Below, in pieces: positions 35,828 to 44,928 of a DNA stretch of 64,000 nucleotides (its first letter is position 1; the number at the start of each line of letters is the position of its first letter). A program made the translations under genes and the position numbers. Below the pieces are notes generated by a model. The model made no database searches, was not told the origin of the DNA, and saw only the letters and a program-made list of their open reading frames with translations. The DNA lies in contig JBBIVJ010000007.1 in assembly GCA_037439785.1 (NCBI GenBank), positions 1 through 64,000 on the forward strand, given 5' to 3'. This DNA comes from DSVZ01 sp037439785. Lineage in GTDB: Bacteria > Verrucomicrobiota > Verrucomicrobiia > Limisphaerales > J093.

Positions 35828-36606
35828 GGCCGCCTCCGGGCCGGCTCCCGGGCCTCGCGCAGCCGGGCGTAACGAAGGAAAGTCTGGAAGGCCGCCAAGC
35901 GGGCCACGGCCAAACCCTGCCAGCCGTCCAGAAACCCCAGCCGCAAAACATAACCGCGCACAAAACGCCACCAGGGCCGCACCCACAAATTCCAGCTCCC
36001 CACCGGTTCACCGCTCCCGAGTCGTTGTTGGACGAAGAGGTCGGCATATCTCATGGACTTTAGGATTTGGTGATTCAAGTCCACCGCCGTGAAGTGCAAC
36101 AGGTCGGCCTGCAATCTGCCGATGCGGCCATTGATCTGCAGTTTGTCGTGCGGATCTTCTCCGCCCCAGGTGGCCTGGCCATTGCGCCACAGCCTGACGC
36201 CACGGTCCGGATACCAATCACCGTGGCGAATCCAGCGTCCGCAGAACCAAGTGCAGCGAGGTAAGCTGAAAGCGGCGTAGCCGTCCACACCGCCGGGGGT
36301 AGAGAACGTGCGGATGATTTCATCGCGCAATGCTTCGGAAACCGCTTCGTCCGCGTCCAGGCCCAGCAACCACGGGTGCGTGGCTTTGGCTGCCGCGGAA
36401 TTCTTTTGGGCCACGTAGCCTTTCCAGGGCTCGCGGAAGACCTGCGCGCCGAAGCGGCGGGCGATTGCCTCCGTGCCGTCGTTCACCTCCTCGTTGAGCA
36501 CCACCACGATCTCGGCAGTCCAGCCGGCCACGCTTTCGAGCGCCCGGCCAATGCGGCCGGCCTCGGCGCCGGCAATCATGCACACCGAGATGGGCAGGCG
36601 GGTCAT
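35824..36606 (-). CDS. GT2-family glycosyltransferase (WaaE/KdtX-like)
   Basis: A 260-residue GT-A enzyme. N-terminal LPISVCMIAGAEAGRIGRALES, then VVLNEEVNDGTEAIARRFGA, EPWKGYVAQKNSAA, LGLDADEAVSEAL with the DxD metal motif, and RHGDWYPDRGVRLWRNG. The order and the DWYPD-x-x-x-R segment match the LPS core beta-glucosyltransferase group. A basic C-terminal helix (FLRYARLREAREPARRR) may contact the membrane. It is coupled by ATGA overlaps on both sides. Confidence 0.88.
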   Translation of the reverse strand: MTRLPISVCMIAGAEAGRIGRALESVAGWTAEIVVVLNEEVNDGTEAIARRFGAQVFREPWKGYVAQKNSAAAKATHPWLLGLDADEAVSEALRDEIIRTFSTPGGVDGYAAFSLPRCTWFCGRWIRHGDWYPDRGVRLWRNGQATWGGEDPHDKLQINGRIGRLQADLLHFTAVDLNHQILKSMRYADLFVQQRLGSGEPVGSWNLWVRPWWRFVRGYVLRLGFLDGWQGLAVARLAAFQTFLRYARLREAREPARRRP

Positions 36607-37340
36607 GGACGCGCGGGACGGCCGGGCGTGAGGCGACGGCGCCGGGCGGCGCGGAGTTCGGTCAACACCTCGGCGGCCGTGCGGAGGCGGCCGAATTTGC
36701 GTCGCCAGATTTCCAAGCACGCGGCCTGAATAGCCTCATCGAGCGTGGCGACGGCATCGGTCAGGACGGTCACGCGGTAATTGCGGTTGGCGGCAGCGAG
36801 CACGGTGCTGTTGACGCAAACGTCTGTGGTCACGCCGGCGACCAGCAGGTGCGTGATGCCCCGGCAACGCAACGTCAGGTCCAACGGGGTGTCGAGGAAC
36901 TTGTCGTACACGTGACTGGCCAGGACCAGTTCCCCGGGACGCGGGGCCAGTTCGGGGATGATGTCGGCCGATTCCGGGCCCGTGCCGGGCCGGAGTCCCA
37001 CGAGGCAGTTTCCCGAGGGCCGCCCGAAGCCGGTGGGCTGCCCGGACCGGGGCGGCAGGTGTTCGATGCCAAAAGGGTCCCCGCGCAGACAGGGCACGGC
37101 CGGTGAGTACACGAATTGGGTGAAGATGACCGGCACCTTCAACGCACGACAGCCGGTGATCAGCCGGCGCAGGGCCGGAATGATGGCGCGGCCCCGGGGC
37201 ACTTCGAGCGACGCTCCGGGGTCCAGGAAACCATGCTGCATGTCCACGACGAGCAGCGCGCTGTGTGCCGGGTCACAGGCGTGGGAGGCTTCGATGCGCC
37301 GTTGTCTGGCCGGTACTTTGGTCGCCGTTGAGGCTGGCAT
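36603..37340 (-). CDS. Isochorismatase-fold cysteine hydrolase
   Basis: A 245-residue protein from the ATG; a GTG at 37358 would add six residues. The triad of the family is visible: Asp in LLVVDMQHGFLDPG, Lys in SHVYDKFLDTPLD and Cys in GVTTDVCVNSTVLAA, with the cis-peptide before the Cys region. Members hydrolyse isochorismate, nicotinamide, N-carbamoyl or other amides. An insertion near residues 88-118 (DPFGIEHLPPRSGQPTGFGR) is unusual for nicotinamidases. It is the first gene of an operon with two glycosyltransferases, linked by ATGA, so its substrate may relate to envelope glycan metabolism (inference). Confidence 0.85.
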   Translation of the reverse strand: MPASTATKVPARQRRIEASHACDPAHSALLVVDMQHGFLDPGASLEVPRGRAIIPALRRLITGCRALKVPVIFTQFVYSPAVPCLRGDPFGIEHLPPRSGQPTGFGRPSGNCLVGLRPGTGPESADIIPELAPRPGELVLASHVYDKFLDTPLDLTLRCRGITHLLVAGVTTDVCVNSTVLAAANRNYRVTVLTDAVATLDEAIQAACLEIWRRKFGRLRTAAEVLTELRAARRRRLTPGRPARP

Positions 37341-37472
37341 GAGGAGAGCTTGCGCCACCGGGCGGCGGTTGACCAGCGGGGGGTTTAGTCGCTGGAGTCG
37401 TAGGGGACGTCTGCGTCGGGACTGGCGGGGGGGACTGCCTCGCGCTGGCGAGATTTGGGTTGCCGCGCCGGC

Positions 37473-38291
37473 TCAGCGGATGCGGCGGGTGGCATGTTCC
37501 TTGAGCCAAGCGACGTCGCGGCTGTTGGGCACGGGGTAGTGGTGGTCGTGCCAACTGAGGGTGCGGGGCGGATGGTAGGTGCGGGGGTCGGTCCAGCGGT
37601 GCAGCTCGGCGTGGCCGTCGGCAAAGAGGAACGTGCTGGCCGGGGTGTGGTAGTTGGCCGGGACGTGGTAAAAGGCCGAGCCGCTCATGACCAGGCCGTA
37701 AAACGGCCGGCAGATGCTGTCGTGGTGGATTTCAGAGATCAGCCACAGGTCGGAGGGGCCGGGCTGGTTGATGTCCACGGTCTTGAGGTAAACCTGGTAG
37801 TTGGGATTGGGATTGTCGCGGTAAACGTCCCCGCGCCAGCCGACGTAGGTGTTCATGCCGTAGCTGCGGATGACCCGGACGCGCTTATTGCCGACCAGCT
37901 CGAGGGTTTTGTCGCTGGGGCAGCGGTAGATTTCCACGGTCTTGAGGTAGGGCCCGAACAGGGAATATCGGGGGTCGGTGAGCTTGAAGGTGTTGGTGTT
38001 GTCGCTGGGGGTGCTTTCGAAGCTGCCCCCCACCCAGGTGACGGGGTAGCGGGGGTCGGTCCCGTTGTTGTTGATGGCCACCGATTCGTTGTTGTCGCCG
38101 GCGTACAAGTGCCAGATCAGGCCCAGTTGCTTGAGGTTGTTGATGCAGGTGATGGCGTGGGCCTTGCCCTTGGCGCGAGACAGGGCCGGCAGGAGCATCG
38201 AGGCCAGGATGGCAATGATGGCGATGACCACCAGCAGCTCGATGAGGGTGAATCCGGATCGGCGTTGTTTGAGAACGAGTTTCGTGCTCAT
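37473..38291 (-). CDS. Type II secretion/pilin-like protein with prepilin signal
   Basis: A 272-residue protein with the prepilin cleavage motif GFTLIELLVVIAIIAILASM: cleavage after the Gly, Glu at position +5, then a long hydrophobic helix. This is followed by LLPALSRAKGKAHAITCINN, the stretch shared by very large pseudopilin families of Verrucomicrobiota and Lentisphaerota. The C-terminal globular part carries YGMNTYVGW, FLFADGHAE and a His-rich end. The proteins are processed by PilD-like peptidases and assembled or anchored at the cell surface; most have no assigned role. It lies alone between the isochorismatase gene and the divergent DsbD-like gene. Confidence 0.92.
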   Translation of the reverse strand: MSTKLVLKQRRSGFTLIELLVVIAIIAILASMLLPALSRAKGKAHAITCINNLKQLGLIWHLYAGDNNESVAINNNGTDPRYPVTWVGGSFESTPSDNTNTFKLTDPRYSLFGPYLKTVEIYRCPSDKTLELVGNKRVRVIRSYGMNTYVGWRGDVYRDNPNPNYQVYLKTVDINQPGPSDLWLISEIHHDSICRPFYGLVMSGSAFYHVPANYHTPASTFLFADGHAELHRWTDPRTYHPPRTLSWHDHHYPVPNSRDVAWLKEHATRRIR

Positions 38292-38410
38292 GACTTGGAG
38301 GCGTTGAAGGCCCTGCGCACCGCGACGTTAGGCCGAGGTAGCGTGGCGCGGCAAGTGTGCGTTTCGCGGCCCGACTTGGCATTTTCGGCCCCGGCTGACA
38401 TGTTGGGCAC

Positions 38411-40603
38411 ATGCTTCGCGTGGGTCGGTGGAGTTTTTTTCTGTGCCTGCTCCTGGTTTCGCCGGGGTGGTACCTGTTCGAGGGCCGGGCACAGGCGCGC
38501 ACGAAAGTTCAATTGTGGTTGGAGGCTGAAGCGGCCCGACCGGGGGAAACGGTTTGGGCCGGCGTACACCTGAAGCCGCCTGCCGGCTGGCATACCTACT
38601 GGCGAAATCCCGGCGAATCTGGCAAGGCAACAGAAATTCGCTGGAAATTCCCGCCGGGGGTGACCGCCGGACCTGTGCAGTGGCCAGTGCCGGAAACCCA
38701 CGTAGCCGATGAGTTGACGACTTATGTTTACCCCGGGGAGGTGGTGCTGCTGGTGCCCTTGGTCCTGGCCCCCGACCTGGCCCAAGGTACGCTCAGTCTG
38801 GAGGCGGAGGTGGATTGGCTGGAATGCGAAATCGCTTGCGTACCCGGACGGGCCCGCGTGCTTGCCGCTCTGGAGGTCGCGTCCCAACGAAGACCGGGTC
38901 CACGTGCAGATGCCCTGACTGCTTGGAAGGCCCGCGTGCCCCTGCCAGACCCCGATCTGAAGGTGTCAGCACGGTGGACCGAAGAACAGCAGGAAGACAA
39001 GACCTTGTTGGAAATATCCGGTCCTGCCACGGAGGCGTTTGTTCCCAACGACTTCTTTGGCTACGCGGCTGCCGATTTCGAGGTGCTCCCTAGTGTGCGG
39101 CCCTTGGCTGCGGTGCCCGGCAGGTTCGCCTTCGGCAAATGGGTCAATTCATGGGGCAAACCACTGCCAGCTCAACTGGCCGGACTGTTGGTGCAGCGTG
39201 TGGAGTCGGGCAAACCCCTACGCGTGGTGGAGGTTACCTTGACCCCTGACCCGGCTACCCCGGCTAAAGAAGCCAAGGCCGGTCCCACTGCTTCCGCTGA
39301 TGCCGGCCAATCCGGCGGCACTCGGGCTCACTCGTTCTGGCTCTTGCTGGCCTTCGCCTTTCTGGGTGGGATGATCCTTAACATCATGCCCTGCGTATTG
39401 CCGGTCATTGCCCTGAAGGTGTTGGGGTTTGTGCAGCAAAGCGATGCCGCGCCTGGACGGGTGCGTTTCTTGGGGTTGGTGTACGCGCTGGGTGTGTTGG
39501 TCTCCTTCTTGGTGCTGGCGGGGCTGGTGATTGCCGTCAAGACTGCGGGCGGCTCCGCAAGCTGGGGATTGCAAATGCAAAACCCGGTCTTTCGCGTGGT
39601 GCTGCTTTCACTGGTGACCTTGGTGGCGTTGAACCTTTTTGGGGTGTTCGAGGTTTTCCTGCCCGGGCTCGCCAGCCAGGCCTCAGGGAGCCTGGCCACC
39701 AAACAGGGGGCCACAGGGGCTTTTTTCCATGGCGTCCTGGCGACCCTGCTGGCCACGCCTTGCACCGCTCCTTTCCTGGCTGTGGCCCTGGGTTTTGCCT
39801 TTACCCAACCCGCCGGGGTTCTGGTGGTGTTCTTCGCCGCCGTGGCCGTGGGGTTGGCCTTTCCATACGTGCTGCTGTGCTGGTACCCGCAGTGGCTGAA
39901 ACTCCTGCCCAAGCCCGGCCCTTGGATGCTGCGCTTCAAGATGTTCCTGGGTTTCCCAATGCTGGCAACCGCCGTGTGGTTGTTGGACATCAGCGCCGCT
40001 GGCTACGGTAACGGTGGTGTGCTGTGGCTGGGTCTTTACTTGGTCGTATTGAGCCTGGCTGCATGGGTTTGGGGGGAGTACGCCCAGCGTGGGAGCACGC
40101 GCAAAGGCGTAGCAGCCTTGGTTGGCCTGGCGCTGGTCAGTGGGGGCTACTGGGGCATCTTGGAAGGGCAGTTGAACTGGCGCAGCCCGGTGACAATGGA
40201 AGCCAACCAGTCTGTGAAGGGAGCCGTCGGGGTTTCGGCTGGAACCTTGTGGTGGGAACCGTGGAGTCCCGAAGCCGTTCTGGCAGCGCAGGCCAAAGGC
40301 CAACCAGTGTTGGTGGACTTCACCGCCAAGTGGTGCCTGACCTGCCAGGTGAATAAAAAAGTCGCACTCGAAGCTGACGTGGTTAGAAAGGAACTCCAAG
40401 CCAAAGAGTTCCGGCTTTTCATGGCCGACAACACCAACCCCAACCCCAAGATCAGTGCCGAGTTGCAACGTCACAACCGGGCCGGGGTACCGCTGGTCTT
40501 GGTCTACGCACCCGCTACAAACCTACCCCCAATAGTTCTGCCAGAAGTACTGACGCCCGGGATAGTGCTGGAGGCCTTGGAAAAAGCCGTTCCAAGCAGG
40601 TGA
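38411..40603 (+). CDS. DsbD/ScsB-like thiol:disulfide interchange protein
   Basis: A 730-residue membrane protein. It has a short N-terminal signal (residues 1-25), an immunoglobulin-like N-terminal domain (about 30-270) with LKPPAGWHTYWRNPGESG, a membrane domain (about 305-590, about eight helices), and a thioredoxin-like end with Cys642 and Cys645 in FTAKWCLTC. The membrane domain shows the conserved Cys motifs NIMPCVLPVIALK and ATPCTAPFLAVALG. Electrons thus pass from cytoplasmic thioredoxin through the membrane to periplasmic proteins. Third-position G/C bias is visibly weaker than in genes upstream. The next gene is dnaN, 213 bases away. Confidence 0.88.
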   Translation: MLRVGRWSFFLCLLLVSPGWYLFEGRAQARTKVQLWLEAEAARPGETVWAGVHLKPPAGWHTYWRNPGESGKATEIRWKFPPGVTAGPVQWPVPETHVADELTTYVYPGEVVLLVPLVLAPDLAQGTLSLEAEVDWLECEIACVPGRARVLAALEVASQRRPGPRADALTAWKARVPLPDPDLKVSARWTEEQQEDKTLLEISGPATEAFVPNDFFGYAAADFEVLPSVRPLAAVPGRFAFGKWVNSWGKPLPAQLAGLLVQRVESGKPLRVVEVTLTPDPATPAKEAKAGPTASADAGQSGGTRAHSFWLLLAFAFLGGMILNIMPCVLPVIALKVLGFVQQSDAAPGRVRFLGLVYALGVLVSFLVLAGLVIAVKTAGGSASWGLQMQNPVFRVVLLSLVTLVALNLFGVFEVFLPGLASQASGSLATKQGATGAFFHGVLATLLATPCTAPFLAVALGFAFTQPAGVLVVFFAAVAVGLAFPYVLLCWYPQWLKLLPKPGPWMLRFKMFLGFPMLATAVWLLDISAAGYGNGGVLWLGLYLVVLSLAAWVWGEYAQRGSTRKGVAALVGLALVSGGYWGILEGQLNWRSPVTMEANQSVKGAVGVSAGTLWWEPWSPEAVLAAQAKGQPVLVDFTAKWCLTCQVNKKVALEADVVRKELQAKEFRLFMADNTNPNPKISAELQRHNRAGVPLVLVYAPATNLPPIVLPEVLTPGIVLEALEKAVPSR

Positions 40604-40759
40604 TCCCGTCTGAATAAATACCTCGATTTGATCTGGTACACAGGTGTCCGCCCTTTTTCGCAGGATGCTTCTGTAGCGAATGGGCCTATCCCAATGCTGT
40701 TCACAGCCACCGACCCACACAACCTATTGAGCCCGGCTTGACAGTGCACCACAACCGGT

Positions 40760-40768
40760 TTATCCACT
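40760..40768 (+). promoter_or_regulatory. Possible DnaA box upstream of dnaN
   Basis: TTATCCACT matches the DnaA consensus TTATCCACA at eight of nine positions and lies 49 bases before the dnaN ATG. One such near match is expected by chance every few kilobases, and no second box was seen in the 213-base gap, so this is weak evidence. Confidence 0.25.
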
Positions 40769-40816
40769 GGCATTAATAATACGTCCACTGCTGGACTTGG
40801 AACAACCTGGCATTCT

Positions 40817-41929
40817 ATGAAACTGACCGTCAACAAAGACCAGTTGAACGAGGGGCTCGCCGCACTGCAAAGTGTCGTCTGTACTCGCTCCTCCCTGCCG
40901 GTCCTGTCCAATGTTTTGCTGGTGGCTACCGACAAGGGACTGCAACTCACCGCCACGGACATGGACGTGTACATCAACAACCACGTGTTGGCGGACATCA
41001 AGTCGAGGGGGGCAATTACCTTGCCGGCCAAGCGGCTACTCGACATTGGGCGTGCGGCACCAGACAAGGAGCTGGAAATCCAAGTTAACGAACGCAATCA
41101 GTGCTTCATCCGAAGCCGGGCGGCGAAGTTCCGTTTGTTCGGTCTGCCAGCTGAAGACTTCCCACCACTTCCCCCCATCGAGGGGGCGCGATCCTTCGTG
41201 CTGCCACAGGGTAAATTGAAGTTGATGATCCGTCGCACGTCGTACGCAGCCTCGACGGACAACACCCGGTACGTGCTCAACGGTCTGCTCCTGAGTGTCA
41301 AAGGGCACCAAGTTACGGCCGTGGCCACGGACGGGCGGCGGTTGGCCCTGGCGGAGGAGGAAGCGGATGTAGATGAGGCGTTCCATGCAGAGTTTATCGT
41401 CCCTAGCAAGGCTGTGGCGGAACTGGGACGCTTTTTGCAGGAGGAAGGGCAGATTGAGGTGCGTTTATCCGTAGCCCTGGCCCAGTTTATCTTTCACTCG
41501 CCCAAGCAGGAAGCGGCTGGGGTCCTGACTACCAAGCTGGTCGAAGGGACCTATCCCAATTACCAGCAGGTTATCCCGCGCGAGTGCCGTGAAAGCATCT
41601 CCCTGCCGCGGGAGGAGTTTTTGCAGGCGCTGCGCCGCGCCATCATCATGACCAGCGAGGAAAGCGGAGCGGTCAAACTGACCTTCACGCGGAATCAACT
41701 GGTCATCACCAGCAGCACGCCCGACATCGGTGATTTCCAAGATGAGGTGCTCACCAATTACAAGGGCCCAGATTTGGCGATAGCCTTCAACCCCCATTAC
41801 CTCGTCGAGGTGCTGGAGGCCCTGGATACGGAAGAGGTCATCTTTGAGGTGACGGACGAGCTCAGCCCCTGCGTGCTGAAGATCAACGGCCCCTTCCTGT
41901 ACGTCACCATGCCCATGCGGACCAACTAG
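40817..41929 (+). CDS. dnaN: DNA polymerase III beta subunit (sliding clamp)
   Basis: The 370-residue protein has the three-domain clamp layout. Recognisable parts are MKLTVNKDQLNEGLAALQSV, VCTRSSLPVLSNVLL, FRLFGLPAEDFPPLP, ATDGRRLALAEEE, YPNYQQVIPRECRES, the third-domain MTSEESGAVKLTF, the YLVEVLEAL segment, and the closing PCVLKINGPFLYVTMPMR. It tethers replicative polymerases to DNA. dnaA and recF are not adjacent, so the classical dnaA-dnaN-recF order is broken here. Its relevance to the origin is discussed with the parS site at 51652. Confidence 0.97.
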   Translation: MKLTVNKDQLNEGLAALQSVVCTRSSLPVLSNVLLVATDKGLQLTATDMDVYINNHVLADIKSRGAITLPAKRLLDIGRAAPDKELEIQVNERNQCFIRSRAAKFRLFGLPAEDFPPLPPIEGARSFVLPQGKLKLMIRRTSYAASTDNTRYVLNGLLLSVKGHQVTAVATDGRRLALAEEEADVDEAFHAEFIVPSKAVAELGRFLQEEGQIEVRLSVALAQFIFHSPKQEAAGVLTTKLVEGTYPNYQQVIPRECRESISLPREEFLQALRRAIIMTSEESGAVKLTFTRNQLVITSSTPDIGDFQDEVLTNYKGPDLAIAFNPHYLVEVLEALDTEEVIFEVTDELSPCVLKINGPFLYVTMPMRTN

Positions 41930-41965
41930 GTCCGCGCCGGCAGCGACCAGGTACCAGCACGGCGC

Positions 41966-43159
41966 TCAGCCAGCGCCGCTCACTATTTGGCAAACCCAGG
42001 ACTCCAGCACTCGTCCTGTATGCGCTGGGTACTCATGGGATATCCATGCCAGAAAGTGCTCTGCAGCGTCTTGCCTTACCAAATTGACCGTCGCCCCCCC
42101 AAAGCCCCCACCGGACAGCCGGGCACCCAGGCATGCGGGCTGTCGCCGGGCCAGTTCCACCAAGATGTCCAGTTCAGGACAACTGTTGTGGAAATAATCG
42201 CGTGAGCTGGCGTGGCTTTCGTACCAGAGCCGTCCAAATCCCGGATAGTCCGCCTGTCGGAGCATCTCCACCCCGCGCTTTACCCTGTCGTTTTCTCCGA
42301 CGATGTGCAGGGCGCATTCGTACTGGTGAGCGGACAGGCGGTCACGGCGCAATGTCAGGTCAGCAAGGGAAACCTCCCTCAGGGAGGTAACGCCCAGCGC
42401 CGCCGCCGTCGCCTCGCAAGTGGCGCGTCGGTCATTGTACTCGCCCGCAACCAGTTTGTGCCGTACACCCGAATGGCAAACCACCAGGGCCACAGAAGCA
42501 TCCAACGGTGTCCAATCCACCGAGAGGTCTTGGAAATCCAGCAAAATGGCCTGTCCTGCTCGGCCATGCAGCGAAGACAGGTGGTCCAGCAAACCACAAT
42601 TCACACCGACGAACTGGTTTTCTGCAGCCTGGCAAAGCCTTGCAATTTCGCGCTTTTCAGACGGGTCCAAGGCGGGCAATTCTGGCAGCCCCGAGCTGCG
42701 TAACGAGACGGCTGAACCATCCGGTAGCAAGGTATACGGGTAGAGCTTGCGCAACAGTAATGCGGTCGAGACCAGCAAGGCGGCCGAGCTGCTCAAGCCA
42801 GCGCCTAAGGGGATGGTGCTGTGAATGGCAGCGTTGAAGCCGCCCACCTCCACACCCTTGAGACGCAGTTGTGCGAGTACCCCTTTAACGTAATCCGCCC
42901 AGGGCGCAGCAGTGTCATGGACCAGGGTACCGGGCTCAAACCGCACCGGTTTGGGGTATGACGTGGAGACCAGCTCGACCAAGTCATCCGGGCGCCGCGC
43001 ACCCGCGATGGTGATCCATTTGTCCACGGCGGCAGACAGAACGAGCCCGTGGTTGTAGTCTGTGTGGTTGCCCAGCAGCTCAACCCTCCCCGGTGCTTGA
43101 GCAATCCGGCAGGGAGGCGTCCCAAAATACTGCAGAAAGGCCTGTGCAGCGGCGAGCAT
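41966..43159 (-). CDS. galK: Galactokinase
   Basis: The 397-residue protein has the GHMP-kinase signature set: APGRVELLGNHTDYNHGLVL near the N-terminus, the phosphate-binding PLGAGLSSSAALLVSTAL, VGVNCGLLDHLSSL, and C-terminal GARLSGGGFGGATVNLV. It phosphorylates galactose at C1. The N-terminal motif reads GNHTDY, the galactokinase form. The ATG at 43159 is chosen; a TTG at 43195 would add 12 residues not found in relatives I recall. It converges on dnaN (36 bases between) and is divergent from gatB across 230 bases. galT and galE are not in the window. Confidence 0.93.
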   Translation of the reverse strand: MLAAAQAFLQYFGTPPCRIAQAPGRVELLGNHTDYNHGLVLSAAVDKWITIAGARRPDDLVELVSTSYPKPVRFEPGTLVHDTAAPWADYVKGVLAQLRLKGVEVGGFNAAIHSTIPLGAGLSSSAALLVSTALLLRKLYPYTLLPDGSAVSLRSSGLPELPALDPSEKREIARLCQAAENQFVGVNCGLLDHLSSLHGRAGQAILLDFQDLSVDWTPLDASVALVVCHSGVRHKLVAGEYNDRRATCEATAAALGVTSLREVSLADLTLRRDRLSAHQYECALHIVGENDRVKRGVEMLRQADYPGFGRLWYESHASSRDYFHNSCPELDILVELARRQPACLGARLSGGGFGGATVNLVRQDAAEHFLAWISHEYPAHTGRVLESWVCQIVSGAG

Positions 43160-43389
43160 CGGCCCGAGGCTGCGAAAGGATGCCCCGATCGGCAAGGTCG
43201 TTCCCTGACGAAATCGGGCCGCCCTCCCGGGGTTGGGAATCTGGAACTCGGGTCAAACCCGCCTGCAGACCCGCCGACAAAAGGCCCAGCTTTACTGCCC
43301 AAAGCAGGTACCTCAGGTCAGCCGTCAACAAGACGGGCAAAACACACTGTCATTTTTCCCCGTCGATGATTGGATTTTCCGCAGTCAAC

Positions 43390-44904
43390 ATGGACTACGA
43401 AGCCGTCATCGGACTGGAGACGCACGTCCAGCTCAAAACCTGCTCGAAGATGTGGTGCGCATGCGCCAACACATACGGCGCGCCCCCCAATACCCAGGTC
43501 TGTCCGGTGTGTCTCGGCCTGCCGGGCACCCTGCCTGTGCCCAATGAGGAGGCCCTGCGGTTGACCGCTTTGGCCGGGTTGCTGTTGAATTGCACCCTGC
43601 CGCCACGGGCCAAGTTCGACCGCAAGAGCTATTTTTACCCCGACATGCCCAAAAACTACCAAATCACCCAGTACGACCAACCCTCGACTGTGGGCGGCTA
43701 CGTGGATTTCGAGTACGACGGCCCGACCCGGCTGCGAGGACCCAATGGTCTTCCCCTGGTTCGATTGATCCGGGCGCATCTCGAGGAAGATGTCGGCAAG
43801 AGCTTCCACTTCGCCCAGCATAGCGGGGTGGATTTCAACAGGGCAGGCGTGCCGCTGCTGGAGATCGTTTCGGAACCGGATATCGGCAGTCCGGACATGG
43901 CCTACGCTTACCTCAACGCGCTCAAGGAGATTCTGATCCGTGGCGGGATCAGCGACTGTGACATGGAAAAGGGTATGGTGCGCTGTGATGTAAATGTATC
44001 AATGCGTACTATTGGTGAAAACACTTTGGGCGCAAAAATCGAAATCAAAAATCTCAACTCCTTCTCCGGGGTCCGCCGGGCCTTGGAATACGAAATCGCC
44101 CGTCAAATCACCATCCTGAGACAAGGAGGACAGTTGGTCCAGTCCACCCGCCGTTGGGACGAAGTCAGTGGCGTGACCGAGGAGATGCGCACCAAGGAGG
44201 AGGCACATGATTACCGATATTTCCCGGATCCCGACTTGTTGCCCATCGAGCCCGACGAGGCGTGGCTTGAGACCGTACGCGGACGGGTGGTTGAGTTGCC
44301 GCTCGCCCGCAAGCAGCGATTCATGCGCGTTTACGGGCTGCCTGCCGGGGATGCTGAGGTCTTCAAAACCGACCTGGCACTGGGGGACTACTTCGAGTGC
44401 CTGGCGCAGCGGGCAGCCTCGCCCAAGGCGGTCGCCAACTGGGTCCTCAACAACCTCCTCGGCCGTCTGGCGGAGATGCCGGTTGAGCCGGCGCCCGCAG
44501 GGGAAGCGGCTGAGCAACCAACCCGCTCCACCTCAATGGGTACCGCCGCCAAGCTGGCCCGGTTGAAGTTCCCCCCCCAGGCACTTCTTGAACTGGTGCA
44601 ATTGGTAGAATCTGGCGTGGTCAGCAGTTCCGGCGCTCAACGGGTTTTCAACGGCATGTTCGACACCGGCGAAGCGCCGCGGGCCATCGTCGAGCGGCTG
44701 GGACTTGCCCAGGTCAGCGACACCACCAGGCTGGAGGCGCTTTGCGACCAGGTCCTGGCCACGCATCCGGGCCCGGCGGCGGACTACCGCGCAGGCAAGA
44801 CCGCGGCCTTGAACTTCCTCAAAGGACAGGTCATGAAGCTCAGTCGAGGTCGGGCCAACCCGGCATTGGCGGGGGAAATCCTAGAGCGGAAGCTCAAAAG
44901 CTGA
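43390..44904 (+). CDS. gatB: Aspartyl/glutamyl-tRNA(Asn/Gln) amidotransferase subunit B
   Basis: The 504-residue protein opens MDYEAVIGLETHVQL, the usual start of GatB, so the ATG at 43390 is preferred over an ATG eight codons earlier. Cys residues of the zinc site lie in CSKMWCACANTY and VCPVCLGLPGTLPV. Then come YFYPDMPKNYQITQYDQP, EEDVGKSFH, GVPLLEIVSEPDI, GMVRCDVNVSMR, the KIEIKNLNSF region, EEAHDYRYFPDPDLLP and the C-terminal YqeY-like domain ending LMK-type VMKLSRGRANP. With GatA and GatC it forms Gln-tRNA or Asn-tRNA by transamidation. Neither partner gene is nearby. It is divergent from galK. Confidence 0.96.
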   Translation: MDYEAVIGLETHVQLKTCSKMWCACANTYGAPPNTQVCPVCLGLPGTLPVPNEEALRLTALAGLLLNCTLPPRAKFDRKSYFYPDMPKNYQITQYDQPSTVGGYVDFEYDGPTRLRGPNGLPLVRLIRAHLEEDVGKSFHFAQHSGVDFNRAGVPLLEIVSEPDIGSPDMAYAYLNALKEILIRGGISDCDMEKGMVRCDVNVSMRTIGENTLGAKIEIKNLNSFSGVRRALEYEIARQITILRQGGQLVQSTRRWDEVSGVTEEMRTKEEAHDYRYFPDPDLLPIEPDEAWLETVRGRVVELPLARKQRFMRVYGLPAGDAEVFKTDLALGDYFECLAQRAASPKAVANWVLNNLLGRLAEMPVEPAPAGEAAEQPTRSTSMGTAAKLARLKFPPQALLELVQLVESGVVSSSGAQRVFNGMFDTGEAPRAIVERLGLAQVSDTTRLEALCDQVLATHPGPAADYRAGKTAALNFLKGQVMKLSRGRANPALAGEILERKLKS

Positions 44905-44928
44905 ACAAAGCTCTCACAGGAGCCGAAT

